Shown: positions 8,105 to 17,262, numbered from the stretch's first letter. The stretch is DNA of 64,000 nt from Candidatus Aminicenantota bacterium (GCA_014360005.1 JACIYI010000010.1:32321-96320), one strand, 5' to 3'. A program made the numbers and translations. The notes: a model not told the origin generated them from the sequence alone.

Positions 8105-8986
8105 TCAGGCCAGGGTTCTCTCGGCCGCTTCAATGGTATTCATCAACAGCATGGTCACGGTCATCGGGCCTACTCCACCGGGCACCGGGGTGATGGCCTC
8201 AGCTTTCTCTTTGATGGCTTCAAAATCACAGTCCCCGACCAACCTGAACCCCTTGGGCGAGCTGGGGTCGGGTACCCGGTTGACCCCGACGTCGATGACC
8301 ACGCAGCCTTCCCTGACCATATCGGCAGTGATGGCCCGGGGTGCTCCCATAGCCGCCACCAGGATATCAGCCTGCAGGGTGAATTTTTTCAGGTCCCGGG
8401 TGCCGGTGTGACAGACGGTGACCGTGGCGTTAGCTCCGGGCTTTTTCTGCATAAGCATCGCCACCAGGGGCTTCCCGACGATGTTACTCCGGCCGCAAAC
8501 CACCACATGCTTACCTTCCGGGCTGTAACCGCTGCGTACCAGCAACTGCTGGACTCCATAAGGAGTGCAGGGTAAGGGACAGGGTTCGCCCCGCAGCAGC
8601 TTGCCCACGTTAATCGGGTGGAAGCCGTCCACATCCTTCTGGGGCGAGATATAATTAATAACCTTGTCCGGGTTGACCCACTTGGGCAGCGGCAGTTGCA
8701 CCAGGACCCCGTGAAACCTCGGGTCGCGGTTGAGCCGGTCGACGGTTTTTAAGATTTCTTCTTCCGTGGATTCAGCCGGCAGACGTACGGTTTCTTCAAA
8801 AATCCCTACCTCCTCTGCTCCCTTGGCCTTGGCCGTAACATAAGAAACTGAGGCCGGGTCTTCGCCCACCAGGATAACGCCCAGGCCCGGGGTCAGGCGC
8901 TTTTCTTTCAACCGGGCGGTCCTTTGCTTTAATTCTTCTCTTATGGAAGCAGCTACTTCCTTGCCGGAAATAATTTTCGCTGGCAT
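8105..8986 (-). CDS. folD: Bifunctional methylene-THF dehydrogenase/methenyl-THF cyclohydrolase
   Basis: FolD (293 aa) interconverts 5,10-methylene-, methenyl- and 10-formyl-tetrahydrofolate using NADP. The catalytic region SYVTAKAKGAEEVGI carries the conserved lysine. QLPLPKWVNPDKVINYISP and KDVDGFHPINVG form the folate site, VVVCGRSNIVGKP is the nucleotide-binding turn, and ITPVPGGVGPMTVTMLL closes the protein. The ATG at 8986 was preferred over an upstream in-frame start because it follows GGGAGGAAAG and gives the usual MPAKIISGKEVA N-terminus. A single-gene unit; folE (GTP cyclohydrolase) is 24 kb away. Confidence 0.96.
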   Translation of the reverse strand: MPAKIISGKEVAASIREELKQRTARLKEKRLTPGLGVILVGEDPASVSYVTAKAKGAEEVGIFEETVRLPAESTEEEILKTVDRLNRDPRFHGVLVQLPLPKWVNPDKVINYISPQKDVDGFHPINVGKLLRGEPCPLPCTPYGVQQLLVRSGYSPEGKHVVVCGRSNIVGKPLVAMLMQKKPGANATVTVCHTGTRDLKKFTLQADILVAAMGAPRAITADMVREGCVVIDVGVNRVPDPSSPKGFRLVGDCDFEAIKEKAEAITPVPGGVGPMTVTMLLMNTIEAAERTLA

Positions 8987-9015
8987 TCTTTCCTCCCAAA
9001 AAATACTGCCCAAAT

Positions 9016-9044
9016 AAATTAGCCAAATTTCTCCCGGCAGTCAA
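9016..9044 (-). promoter_or_regulatory. Candidate folD promoter
   Basis: TTGACT (9039-9044) and TAATTT (9016-9021) on the minus strand are 17 bp apart and 30 bp upstream of the folD ATG. The -35 is good and the -10 weak. Confidence 0.4.
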
Positions 9045-9193
9045 CGAAATTCTTCATTCAGGCTAAGACATGGTATCCAGTCTAAGCCGAGTATCTGGAA
9101 GCGGCGCGGCGGCAATCCGGCTCTTCCCGGTCAGCCAGCGACAGACCAACCTGATTCCCCTGGCCAGACCGGCTTTTCCGGCTGTTCTCGGGC

Positions 9194-10333
9194 CTACAGC
9201 TTTTTTTCCAGAAGGACAGCTTCCCTGCCGTCAACCATTATCAGGTAGTCACGATAGTGTTTAGCCCTGAGCAAGGCCCGGTCCGCCCGGGCATAACACT
9301 GAAACAGCTCCCGGGTTTCAGGCCCGAAGATTAGGCAGCCAACGGAAAAAGTAATCGGCCACTCAATACCCTGGGTGACTGCCTGGAATTCGTTCTTTAA
9401 TTTTACAAATATGTTAAAAATATCCAATTCGTCTTTAATTTCCGGGAAAAAGAAACCCAGCTCATCGCCACCGAGACGGCCGATCAGGTCTGAGGCCCGC
9501 ATTTTCCTGCGAATGGCCTGCCCCAGGTTCATCAGAATGTCATCGCCCACCATGTGCCCCAGAAGGTCATTGATTTCTTTGAACCGGTCCAGGTCCAGCA
9601 GACAGAAAGCTGAACGCCCTTCCACCCCGCTGCTCCGGCTCAGGAATCTTTTCACCTCATCCATAAAAAAGCCCCGGTTCAACAGACCGGTCAGACTGTC
9701 GGCCTCAGCCAGTTTTCTCAGGGAAATACCGTGGAGGAAGTTGTCACGGTTCAATTTTTCCAGGTAGTAGGCCACCGCCATGCCGATCAGGTTGGCTGAG
9801 ATCAGAAAAAAATTATTGTTGATGAAAACATGCGACGGCAGCGGGTTTACCCTGAGACTGACAATCTCAAAGCCGATGATTATCAGCAGACAGTTGAGCG
9901 AAGCCCTGACAAACCTGAGCCCCAGGAAGGTATAGTTGTAGATGAGCACCAGCATTAAACCCTGGGAATAAAGGTAAAGAGCCGGGTCGGGAATCAGGGC
10001 CAGCATGGCCAGGATGCCACCCCCGCCGACCAGGATTCCCAGAGAAGCAATCTCCTGGTAGTAACGGATAAAAAATCTTTTATGGAATGACAGCAGGAAG
10101 GCGACCAGGAGCAGCGGGTTGACAAGGGCAAAACGGATGAACCAGATTCGGGGCCAGAGCGCCCCGACGCTGACCGAATCCAGAATGGCAAAAATGGAGT
10201 AGAGGGCCAGAGCCAGGGCCATGGCCCAGCGGAAGCGAATCACCGCCCGCTGGTGGTAATGTTCCCTAAATTTCTTTTCGAGCTCGGGATTGTTGAAAGT
10301 CAGCGTTACCAGGTTCAACTTCGAATTAGCCAT
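9194..10333 (-). CDS. Membrane-anchored GGDEF-domain protein (probable diguanylate cyclase)
   Basis: A 379-residue protein with a cytoplasmic start, about six hydrophobic segments between residues ~35 and 190, and a C-terminal GGDEF domain. The domain starts at DSLTGLLNRGFF and includes LLDLDRFKEINDLLGHMVGDD. The active-site motif reads GGDEL (residues 288-292) instead of GGDEF; the change is at the last position, and the Asp/Glu that bind metal and catalyse are kept. RASD, five residues before it, matches the RxxD product-inhibition site. It would make c-di-GMP from GTP in response to a membrane signal. The start is set at 10333 because the upstream in-frame start lies inside the promoter. 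No EAL, PilZ or other c-di-GMP gene is nearby. Confidence 0.85.
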   Translation of the reverse strand: MANSKLNLVTLTFNNPELEKKFREHYHQRAVIRFRWAMALALALYSIFAILDSVSVGALWPRIWFIRFALVNPLLLVAFLLSFHKRFFIRYYQEIASLGILVGGGGILAMLALIPDPALYLYSQGLMLVLIYNYTFLGLRFVRASLNCLLIIIGFEIVSLRVNPLPSHVFINNNFFLISANLIGMAVAYYLEKLNRDNFLHGISLRKLAEADSLTGLLNRGFFMDEVKRFLSRSSGVEGRSAFCLLDLDRFKEINDLLGHMVGDDILMNLGQAIRRKMRASDLIGRLGGDELGFFFPEIKDELDIFNIFVKLKNEFQAVTQGIEWPITFSVGCLIFGPETRELFQCYARADRALLRAKHYRDYLIMVDGREAVLLEKKL

Positions 10334-10367
10334 TAGCCTGACTGTCCTTGATGAATAATTCTTCAAG

Positions 10368-10396
10368 ATTATATAAATACCACCAGGTGGAGGCAA
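10368..10396 (-). promoter_or_regulatory. Promoter of the GGDEF gene
   Basis: On the minus strand TTGCCT (10391-10396) and a perfect TATAAT (10368-10373) are separated by exactly 17 bp. Transcription would start near 10361, leaving a leader of ~28 nt with AAGGA before the ATG at 10333. This decides the start codon. Confidence 0.7.
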
Positions 10397-10501
10397 TAGG
10401 GCCGTAATCTTTTATTTTCCAGCGGCCAGCTGTCATCTTACAGACAGAAGCGGCCTCGGCCTGACCCGGGCCAAAATTAACCTTTTTACCCTGAATTTGT
10501 G

Positions 10502-10691
10502 CTGGGTCAGATACATTAGTGACACATTAGAATCCCTTGAGTGTGGCTGAACATTAATCCCCTGCCCGATGAGAGAGTTCTTATTTTTTCTCTTATGGGT
10601 AAATTAGGCGTTTAGCCACCGACCTCAACCAGGATAGCGATTAATCGCTCAAAAATCCCGGGACAAAGTGTCACTTATGTCCTGAACCTAG
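10502..10691. mobile_element. MITE-like element or insertion-sequence remnant, 190 bp
   Basis: The ends are imperfect inverted repeats of 24 bp: 10502-10525 reads CTGGGTCAG...AGTGACAC and the reverse complement of 10668-10691 reads CTAGGTTCAG...AGTGACAC. By my count 17 of 24 positions match without gaps, including a perfect 8-bp inner block AGTGACAC. The interior has no gene. It holds a 14-bp perfect palindrome (10636-10649). No clear target-site duplication is visible. Paired repeats of this kind mark the ends of insertion sequences and their non-autonomous derivatives; the IS family cannot be named without a search. The element occupies most of the 424-bp gap between the GGDEF gene and yebC, and the yebC promoter begins 9 bp beyond its right end. 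Confidence 0.55.
10636..10649. repeat. Perfect 14-bp palindrome inside the MITE-like element
   Basis: AGCGATTAATCGCT is identical to its reverse complement and could form a 5-bp hairpin with a TTAA loop. It is followed by a short A-run and CCCGGG. It may be an internal structural part of the element or a protein-binding dyad; no T-run supports termination on the plus strand. Confidence 0.5.
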
Positions 10692-10699
10692 ACACGGGT

Positions 10700-10728
10700 T
10701 TGCTTGATAGGGTTAAATATGCTAAAAT
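10700..10728 (+). promoter_or_regulatory. Promoter of the yebC-ruvCAB-queA unit
   Basis: TTGCTT (10700-10705) and TAAAAT (10723-10728) are 17 bp apart. Transcription would start about 22 nt before the yebC ATG at 10758, and AAGGAG lies in that leader. Confidence 0.6.
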
Positions 10729-10757
10729 TTTTATGCATTCAAGTTAAGGAGCAAGCC

Positions 10758-11513
10758 ATGTCGGGACATTCAAAATGGCATTCTATAAAACATAAGAAGG
10801 CGGCTGTAGATGCCAAGCGCGGCAAGCTGTTCACCAAGCTGATCAGGGAAATAAGCGTGGCCGCCAGGGCGGGCGGCGGCGACCCGGACAAGAATGCCCG
10901 CCTGAGAAAAGCCATAGCTGAAGCCAAAGCCGTCAACATGCCGGCCGATAACATCAAACGGGCCATCATGAAAGGCACCGGCCAGCTGGAAGGCGCCTCT
11001 TATGAAGAAGTGGTTTATGAGGGATACGGACCGGGCGGTGTGGCCATCTACCTGACTGCCCTGACCGACAACAAGAACCGCACCGTGGCCGAACTCCGGC
11101 ACATCTTCTCCAAGTTCGGCGGGCGCATGGGCGAGTCAGGCTGCGTGGCCTGGATGTTCAAGCGGCAGGGATACATCGACGTCGACAAGTCCAATGTGGA
11201 CGAAGAAAAGCTCCTGGAAATCGCCCTGAATGCCGGGGCCGACGATGTCCGCGATGACGGCAGCAATTTTGAAATCATTACCACTCCAGAAAATTACGAG
11301 GCCGTCCTGGAAGCCCTGAAGCAGAATAACATTGAAGTTTCAGCTTCCAATGTCGGCTACCTGCCCCAGAATTATGTCAAGCTGGAAGGCAAACAGGCTG
11401 AGCAGTGCCTCAAGCTGATCGAGGAGCTGGAAGACCACGACGACGTTCAGTCGGTTTCTGCTAATTTTGACATCGACGAAGAAGAAATTGCCAGGTATTC
11501 AGCCGCCGGTTAA
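10758..11513 (+). CDS. yebC: YebC/PmpR-family regulator (TACO1-like)
   Basis: A 251-residue member of the YebC/TACO1 family. The protein opens with the invariant [16 protein letters not shown] and contains [23 protein letters not shown] and [13 protein letters not shown]. Family members have been described as DNA-binding regulators and as factors that ease ribosome stalling at proline stretches; the sequence cannot tell these apart. The ATG at 10758 follows AAGGAG; the 18 extra upstream codons overlap the promoter and are rejected. It is upstream of ruvC with a 16-nt gap, the common bacterial arrangement. Confidence 0.95.
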   Translation: MSGHSKWHSIKHKKAAVDAKRGKLFTKLIREISVAARAGGGDPDKNARLRKAIAEAKAVNMPADNIKRAIMKGTGQLEGASYEEVVYEGYGPGGVAIYLTALTDNKNRTVAELRHIFSKFGGRMGESGCVAWMFKRQGYIDVDKSNVDEEKLLEIALNAGADDVRDDGSNFEIITTPENYEAVLEALKQNNIEVSASNVGYLPQNYVKLEGKQAEQCLKLIEELEDHDDVQSVSANFDIDEEEIARYSAAG

Positions 11514-11529
11514 TGGAATGGCCTGATAA

Positions 11530-12042
11530 ATGAGGGTGCTCGGTTTAGACCCCAGCCTCCACTCGACCGGCTTTGGTATCATTGAAAGCGAGGGGGAAAA
11601 ACTTCAGGCCATAGTCTATGGAATTATAAAACCCGAAATCCGGGCCACGTTCTACCAGCGTCTCAACGACATTCGAATTGAGCTGGAAAAGATCGTCGAC
11701 TGCTACCGGCCCGATGAGGTGGCCATCGAGAATCCTTTCTATGCCCGCAATGTCCGGACGGCCCTGTCTCTCGGCCAGGTGCGGGGAGCGGTATTAGTGG
11801 CCCTGGCCTCCAGGAACTGCCCGCTGTTTGAATATTCGGCCCTGGAAATAAAAAAAGCCGTCACCGGCTACGGCCAGGCTGAAAAGGACCAGGTGCAGCG
11901 AATGGTCAAAATACTGCTGAATGTTGACGATGACCGCATGTCGCTCGATGCCTCCGATGCTCTGGCTGCAGCCATCTGTCACTTAAATAACCGCCGGCTG
12001 GAGCTCAGGCTGGAAGAAAATCAGAAGAAAGAGTCAACATGA
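11530..12042 (+). CDS. ruvC: Crossover junction endodeoxyribonuclease RuvC
   Basis: RuvC (170 aa) is the Holliday-junction resolvase that cleaves junctions bound by RuvAB. The acidic catalytic residues are visible: Asp7 in LGLDPSLHSTGFGI, Glu in VAIENPFYARN, and the pair in SLDASDALAAAICH. Length fits the family (~160-175 aa). It ends in a 4-nt overlap with ruvA. Confidence 0.97.
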   Translation: MRVLGLDPSLHSTGFGIIESEGEKLQAIVYGIIKPEIRATFYQRLNDIRIELEKIVDCYRPDEVAIENPFYARNVRTALSLGQVRGAVLVALASRNCPLFEYSALEIKKAVTGYGQAEKDQVQRMVKILLNVDDDRMSLDASDALAAAICHLNNRRLELRLEENQKKEST

Positions 12043-12626
12043 TTGCTTATTTAAGAGGAAAAATCCTCCAGAAAAAACCGGGTGAGGTGGTAGTGGCTAC
12101 CGGCGGTGTAGGTTATTCCCTGTTGATTCCCCTGTCCACTTACTTCAAGCTGGGTGAGGCCGGCGATTCTGTTGAGCTTCAGGTTTATACTCACCTGACC
12201 GATGAGTCGCTGCAACTTTTCGGCTTCCTGACGCCGGAAGAGAAAAATATCTTTTTGAAGCTCATTACCATTTCTGGCATCGGACCCAAGATGGCCATCA
12301 ATATTCTTTCGGGCATAGAGCCGAAAGAACTGGAGGAAGCCGTCCGGGAGACCAACGTCACCCGGCTGTCAATGATCCCGGGCATCGGCAAAAAAACCGC
12401 CCTGCGGATGATCATGGAGCTGGCCGATAAGATTGAAAAAAAAGAAAAAGTTCTGTCAAGAAAAGAATCAAAGGAAAGAGAAGACCTGGTTTCAGCCCTG
12501 GTCAACCTGGGCTTCCGCCGCAAGGAGTCGGAGCAGGTGGTGGACCTGACCGTCAGTTCGCTCGGACCCCAGGCCGGTTTTGACCTGCTGCTCAGAGAAT
12601 GCTTAAAAAGAATGTCCAAAATATGA
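12039..12626 (+). CDS. ruvA: Holliday junction DNA helicase subunit RuvA
   Basis: RuvA (195 aa) binds the four-way junction and loads the RuvB motor. The N-terminal OB-fold domain starts MIAYLRGKILQKKPGEVVV; two helix-hairpin-helix motifs follow (TISGIGPKMAINIL and MIPGIGKKTALRMI). A lysine/glutamate-rich linker (DKIEKKEKVLSRKESKERE) leads to the C-terminal domain that contacts RuvB (LVNLGFRRKESEQVV). The ATG overlaps the ruvC stop in ATGA. Confidence 0.97.
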   Translation: MIAYLRGKILQKKPGEVVVATGGVGYSLLIPLSTYFKLGEAGDSVELQVYTHLTDESLQLFGFLTPEEKNIFLKLITISGIGPKMAINILSGIEPKELEEAVRETNVTRLSMIPGIGKKTALRMIMELADKIEKKEKVLSRKESKEREDLVSALVNLGFRRKESEQVVDLTVSSLGPQAGFDLLLRECLKRMSKI

Positions 12627-12677
12627 TTCAATATGATTAAATAGGATAGATAAGACAGAAAGGAACAAAGGAACAAG

Positions 12678-13691
12678 ATGCCGGCCATCCTGACCCCGGT
12701 TAAGACCAGAGAAGACCTTCTGTTTGAAGACAGCCTGCGGCCGCAGAAGTTTGACGATTTTATCGGCCAGGAAAACATCAAGACCAACCTGAAGATTTTC
12801 ATCCAGGCCGCCCGGAAGCGAGGCGAGCACCTGGACCACGTGCTGCTTTATGGCCCGCCGGGCCTGGGCAAGACCAGCCTGGCCTACCTCATAGCCAAGG
12901 AGCTGGGGGTGGGCATTAAGCCGACCTCGGGGCCGGTGATTGAGAAAGCCGGAGACTTATCGGCCATTCTGACCAGTCTCCAGGATAAGGAAGTCCTGTT
13001 CATCGATGAAATTCACCGGCTGCATCCTTCGCTGGAAGAACTGCTCTACTCGGCCATGGAAGATTTCAGCCTGGATGTGATCATCGGACAGGGGCCGGGT
13101 GCCAGGAGCCACAAACTGAGAATTAAGAGGTTTACCCTGGTCGGAGCCACCACCCGGGCCGGCCGGATTACCGCCCCGCTGCGCAGCCGCTTCGGCATCA
13201 TCCACCGCCTTGATTATTACCAGGTGGAAGACCTCAAAAAAATCATCCTGCGCTCGGCCCAGATTCTCGGAGTAAAGGTCGAGGAGGGCGGAGCTAAAGA
13301 AATCGCCCGCCGGGCCCGGGGAACCCCTAGAATCGCCAACCGTCTCCTGCGTCGGGTCCGGGATTTCGCCGAGGTCAAGGGCGACGGCCAGATTGATGCC
13401 AGGATTGCCCGCCGGGCTCTGGACCAGATGGAAGTCGATATCCTGGGCCTGGATGATGTTGACCGCAAAATCCTGCAGACCATCATGGAAAACTTCGGCG
13501 GCGGTCCGGTCGGCATCAACACCATCGCCGCGGCCATCGACGAAGAAAAGGACACCATAGAATCCATCTACGAACCGTACCTGATGCGCCTGGGCTTCCT
13601 GGAAAGAACCCTGCGCGGACGCAAGCTGACGGCCAAAGCTTACCAGCATCTCGGCTTCAAGCCGCCAGCCAACCAGAAGAAACTGTTCTGA
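12678..13691 (+). CDS. ruvB: Holliday junction DNA helicase RuvB
   Basis: RuvB (337 aa) is the hexameric AAA+ ATPase that drives branch migration. Walker A is GPPGLGKTS (Lys65), Walker B is [10 protein letters not shown], sensor 1 is VGATTRAG and sensor 2 lies in [18 protein letters not shown]. The C-terminal winged helix contains [16 protein letters not shown]. Start ATG at 12678 follows AAGGAACAAG. The 51-nt gap after ruvA shows no terminator. Confidence 0.98.
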   Translation: MPAILTPVKTREDLLFEDSLRPQKFDDFIGQENIKTNLKIFIQAARKRGEHLDHVLLYGPPGLGKTSLAYLIAKELGVGIKPTSGPVIEKAGDLSAILTSLQDKEVLFIDEIHRLHPSLEELLYSAMEDFSLDVIIGQGPGARSHKLRIKRFTLVGATTRAGRITAPLRSRFGIIHRLDYYQVEDLKKIILRSAQILGVKVEEGGAKEIARRARGTPRIANRLLRRVRDFAEVKGDGQIDARIARRALDQMEVDILGLDDVDRKILQTIMENFGGGPVGINTIAAAIDEEKDTIESIYEPYLMRLGFLERTLRGRKLTAKAYQHLGFKPPANQKKLF

Positions 13692-13701
13692 CCAGCCTCA
13701 G

Positions 13702-14754
13702 ATGACCGAAAAAATCCTTCTTAAAGACTACGATTACGAGCTGCCCCCGGAACTCATCGCTCAGCAGCCGTTGCCCAACCGGGATGACTCCAGGATGATG
13801 GTCGTCCGGCGGGACTTAAAGGCGATAGAACACCGCCAGTTTAGAGAAATTGGCAGTTTCTTCAAGCCGGGTGAAGTCCTGGTGCTCAACGATTCCCGGG
13901 TGATACCGGCCAGGGCCTGGGCCAGTCGTAAGGATGACAAAGGTAAGAGCATTGAATTTCTGTTCGTCAAAGAACACAAACCCGGAGTCTGGGAAGTACT
14001 CTGCCGGCCAGCTAAGAAGGTTAAAGAAGGAGATTGGCTGGTTTTTGACAAAAGCCTGGAAGCCAGAGTTATAGCCCGGGGACCGCTGGGGCAGCGGCTG
14101 CTACAATTCAACACCGCCGATGTCATTGGCAGGCTGAAAGAAATCGGCCTACCGCCCCTGCCGCCATACATAAAAAGGAAAAAGGGTGACCCGAGGTTCA
14201 GAAAAATCGATGCCGAAAGATATCAAACAGTGTATGCCACAAAAGACGGCTCGATCGCTGCGCCCACAGCCGGGTTGCACTTTACCGAGCCGATTCTGGC
14301 TGAGCTGAAACAGAAGGGTCTGGAAATTCTTTATGTCACCCTGAATGTCGGGCTGGCCACTTTTCAACCAGTAAGGGCAGAAAAAATAACCGACCACCAG
14401 ATGCTGGAAGAATCATTTTACCTCAGCCCGGAGACAGCCCGGGCCATAAACCGGGCCAAAAAAGAAGGTCGTCCGGTGGCAGCCGTGGGAACAACGGTGG
14501 TCAGGACTCTGGAGAGCGCCTGGACCGAAGCCGGACTGAAGCCCGGGCAACAGAGCACCCGGCTTTATATCTACCCGGGATATACTTTCAGGGTAGTTGA
14601 CCGGCTGCTGACCAACCTTCATCTCCCCCGCTCCACCCTGCTGATGCTGGTCAGCGCTTTCGCCGGTTATGACCTGGTCATGGCTGCCTACCAGGAAGCA
14701 GTCAGGGAGCGCTACCGCTTTTTCTCCTACGGCGACTGCATGCTGATTCTTTGA
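13702..14754 (+). CDS. queA: tRNA preQ1(34) S-adenosylmethionine ribosyltransferase-isomerase
   Basis: QueA (350 aa) transfers and isomerises the ribosyl part of SAM onto preQ1 in tRNA to give epoxyqueuosine. Family blocks are visible: YDYELPPELIAQQPLPNRD at the start, VLVLNDSRVIPAR, IAAPTAGLHFT, LNVGLATFQPV, AVGTTVVRTLES and TNLHLPRSTLLMLVSAF near the end. It begins 10 nt after ruvB and ends the yebC-ruv unit. No other queuosine gene is in the window. Confidence 0.96.
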   Translation: MTEKILLKDYDYELPPELIAQQPLPNRDDSRMMVVRRDLKAIEHRQFREIGSFFKPGEVLVLNDSRVIPARAWASRKDDKGKSIEFLFVKEHKPGVWEVLCRPAKKVKEGDWLVFDKSLEARVIARGPLGQRLLQFNTADVIGRLKEIGLPPLPPYIKRKKGDPRFRKIDAERYQTVYATKDGSIAAPTAGLHFTEPILAELKQKGLEILYVTLNVGLATFQPVRAEKITDHQMLEESFYLSPETARAINRAKKEGRPVAAVGTTVVRTLESAWTEAGLKPGQQSTRLYIYPGYTFRVVDRLLTNLHLPRSTLLMLVSAFAGYDLVMAAYQEAVRERYRFFSYGDCMLIL

Positions 14755-15003
14755 AAGATAGGCCCTAATTTCATCAAGCGATTATCTCAGAGTTTATCCA
14801 GTCTTAACCCAAAATACAGGTATGAGCCGCAGCCAGATTTTTCCTGCCAGAAACGAACCTGCCACAGGGAAAAAGTCAAGCTCCGCTGTCCGGAAGAGGT
14901 CTGGTCGCTGCTTCCAGTTATTCTTAATCTCGGCCCAATAAATACCATCCGGTTGGGCCGTTGCCCTGAACCAGACTATTATAATTTCATACGGAGGCCC
15001 TGG
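14755..15003. other. Gap between convergent genes with opposing stop-free frames
   Basis: Between queA and the ABC permease no promoter or terminator is evident. The queA frame stays free of stops for 106 codons past its TGA (to 15073), and the permease frame on the other strand stays open for 69 codons past its TAG (to 14796). Neither has a plausible start codon with a ribosome site. They may be chance, or the remains of a decayed gene; no function is claimed. Confidence 0.4.
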
Positions 15004-16128
15004 CTAATCGAGGCGGCGGCGGAAGCGGCTGAGGCTCAGAAGATTTATGATTATCGCCAGGAGCAGCAACAGTAGCGCTTCATCGTACAGGGCATTCAGG
15101 CCCACCCCTTTCAAAAAAAGGCCCCTCAGTATGACCAGAAAATAGCGCAGGGGAATGATGGCCGTCAGCCACTGGAAAAACCGGGGCATGTTTTCGATGG
15201 GAAAGACAAAACCCGACAGCAACATCATCGGAATCATGAAGAAAAATGAAGTCAGCATGGCCTGCTGTGGGGTGCGGGTGATGGTGGAGATAAACAGGCC
15301 CACTCCCAGGGTGCTCAGCATGTAAACGAAGCTCAGACCGAGCAACAACAGGAAGCTCCCCCGCAGAGGCAGCTGGAACCAGAAGCGGGTAACCGCAAAT
15401 ATCAGAAAGATGTCCACTGTGCCGATGATGAAAAACGGCAGAAGCTTACCCAGGATGATATCGAGCGGCCGCAGCGGGGTGACAATCAACTGCTCCATAG
15501 TTCCCAGGTCGTATTCTTTAACCACGGCCATGGCCGTCAGAATGACCGTCATGACCATCAACAGCAGGCCGAAGACACCCGGCAGCAGGAAATTCCGGCT
15601 GACCAGAGCCGGATTAAAAAACACCCTGACTTCGGGCTGGATAATGACCGGCTGAAACCCGGCTCCCAGCCTTTCCAGCCTGGCCATTATCAGCTTCTGG
15701 TTAAAATGACGGGCAATCATTTCCAGGTAATTCAGCCCGACCGTGGCTGTCTGACTTTCCGTTCCGTCAATCAACCCCTGGAAAAAAGTCTTTTTCCCGG
15801 CCAGCAGGTTTCTTTCAAAGCCCGCAGGCACAACCAGAGCCACTGCTGCCCGGCCGCTGTCCAGGTAGCCATCAACTTCAGCCAGGAACTCGGCTCGACC
15901 GACCTCAACAAAGTAGCCGGAATTGAAAACCGCTTCCAGTAAATCCCGGCTGCTGGCAGAATTATCCAGGTCCGCCACCACCACCGGTATGTCCCGGACA
16001 TCCAGGCTGACGGCGTAGCCCAGAATTAGAAGCTGGAGGATTGGAGCCACGATGACAATCGGCAGCATTCGGCGGTCACGGCTGACCTGAATCAGTTCCT
16101 TTTTGACAAAAGCCAGCAGTTTTTTCAT
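15004..16128 (-). CDS. ABC-2 type transporter permease (YbhR-like)
   Basis: A 374-residue ABC-2 permease. The N-terminus KKLLAFVKKELIQVSRDRRML is the typical cytoplasmic motif, followed by a membrane segment (LPIVIVAPILQLLILGYAV), a large extracytoplasmic domain (~45-170) and five further hydrophobic segments with VKEYDLGTMEQLIVTPLRP and SGFVFPIENMPRFFQWLTAIIPLRYFL. It overlaps the preceding permease gene by 4 nt, so two different permeases probably form a heterodimer, as in YbhS-YbhR. It is last in the tetR-led operon. Confidence 0.9.
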   Translation of the reverse strand: MKKLLAFVKKELIQVSRDRRMLPIVIVAPILQLLILGYAVSLDVRDIPVVVADLDNSASSRDLLEAVFNSGYFVEVGRAEFLAEVDGYLDSGRAAVALVVPAGFERNLLAGKKTFFQGLIDGTESQTATVGLNYLEMIARHFNQKLIMARLERLGAGFQPVIIQPEVRVFFNPALVSRNFLLPGVFGLLLMVMTVILTAMAVVKEYDLGTMEQLIVTPLRPLDIILGKLLPFFIIGTVDIFLIFAVTRFWFQLPLRGSFLLLLGLSFVYMLSTLGVGLFISTITRTPQQAMLTSFFFMIPMMLLSGFVFPIENMPRFFQWLTAIIPLRYFLVILRGLFLKGVGLNALYDEALLLLLLAIIINLLSLSRFRRRLD

Positions 16129-17261
16129 TTAGCCAGACTCTTTTTCAACCTGACCAGGCTGACCGCCGTTACCAGCAGGCCATAGATGGCCAGGAATATG
16201 ATTTCCCGGTAGAAAGAGACCAGACTAGCTCCTTTCAGGATGATAGCCCTGAGGCCCACCAGAAAATACCGCGCTGGTATGAGGTAAGTAATAGCCTGGA
16301 TGACCGGCGGCATGTTTCTTATGGGAAAGACAAAGCCCGAAAGAATAAAAGTCGGAAGAAGAGTGCTCAGTCCGGCCAGTAAAAAGGCCACCTGCTGCGA
16401 ACTAGCCACGGTCGAAACCAGGATGCCCTGGCTCAGCCCGCAGAAAAGAAAAATCACCAGAATCAGCAGCAGCAGCGGATAGCTGCCCTCGATGGCAATG
16501 CCGAAAAGAAGCCACCCGGCCAGCAGCACCAGGTGGGCTCCGAGAAGCGACAGTATCAGATAGGGAATGATTTTCCCGATGATCATCTCCGCCGGTCCCA
16601 GGGGCGAAAGCAGCAGCTGGTCCATGGTGCCTTTCTCTTTTTCCCGAACAATGGACAGGGCCGTGGCCAGGACGATGATAATCATCAGGACAAAAGCCAT
16701 CAGCCCCGGCACCAGGAACCTGGAGCTTTTAAGCTCCGGGTTGTACCAAACCCTGACCCGGCTGTCTACGGGCCAAGCCAGCTGCTGCCGTCCGCTCTTC
16801 TGGAGAAGTTCCAGGTTCAGTTTGAGAGAATACTGCAGGAAAATGTTACTCAGGTAACCCAGGCCGGTCAGGGCGGTGGTGGAATTGGTGCCGTCGGCCA
16901 GTACCTGAACTGCCGGGCTGCCACCAGAGGCCAGGTCCCGGGCGAAATAGCGCGGAATCACTACGGCCAGCTTAATTTTTTCGCGGTCAAAGAGCGGGTC
17001 AATTTCTGAGATAGATTCAAGCCGGAACTTAAGGTCAAAATATTCACTCGAAGTAATCTTGCGGACGAGTTCCTGGCTAGCCTGGCTGCGGTCGAGGTCA
17101 ACCAGGGCCAGGCTCAGGTGTTTGACATCAAAGTTGAGGGCATAGCCAAACATAACCAGGATAAAAGCCGGAAGAATCAGGAGCAGGGTCAGGCTGATGG
17201 GGTCACGCCTGACCTGGATGAACTCTTTTCTGATAACCGGTTTGAGACGACTGAAGTTCAT
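16125..17261 (-). CDS. ABC-2 type transporter permease (YbhS-like)
   Basis: A 378-residue paralogue of the downstream permease with the same layout: cytoplasmic RLKPVIRKEFIQVRRDP, one membrane segment, an extracytoplasmic domain and a C-terminal membrane bundle with VREKEKGTMDQLLLSPLGP and SGFVFPIRNMPPVIQAITYLIPARYFL. The start was moved to the ATG at 17261, 1 nt after the stop of the ATPase gene, because the longer frame lies within that gene. It should pair with the permease at 15004-16128. Confidence 0.9.
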   Translation of the reverse strand: MNFSRLKPVIRKEFIQVRRDPISLTLLLILPAFILVMFGYALNFDVKHLSLALVDLDRSQASQELVRKITSSEYFDLKFRLESISEIDPLFDREKIKLAVVIPRYFARDLASGGSPAVQVLADGTNSTTALTGLGYLSNIFLQYSLKLNLELLQKSGRQQLAWPVDSRVRVWYNPELKSSRFLVPGLMAFVLMIIIVLATALSIVREKEKGTMDQLLLSPLGPAEMIIGKIIPYLILSLLGAHLVLLAGWLLFGIAIEGSYPLLLLILVIFLFCGLSQGILVSTVASSQQVAFLLAGLSTLLPTFILSGFVFPIRNMPPVIQAITYLIPARYFLVGLRAIILKGASLVSFYREIIFLAIYGLLVTAVSLVRLKKSLAK

Positions 17262-17262
17262 C

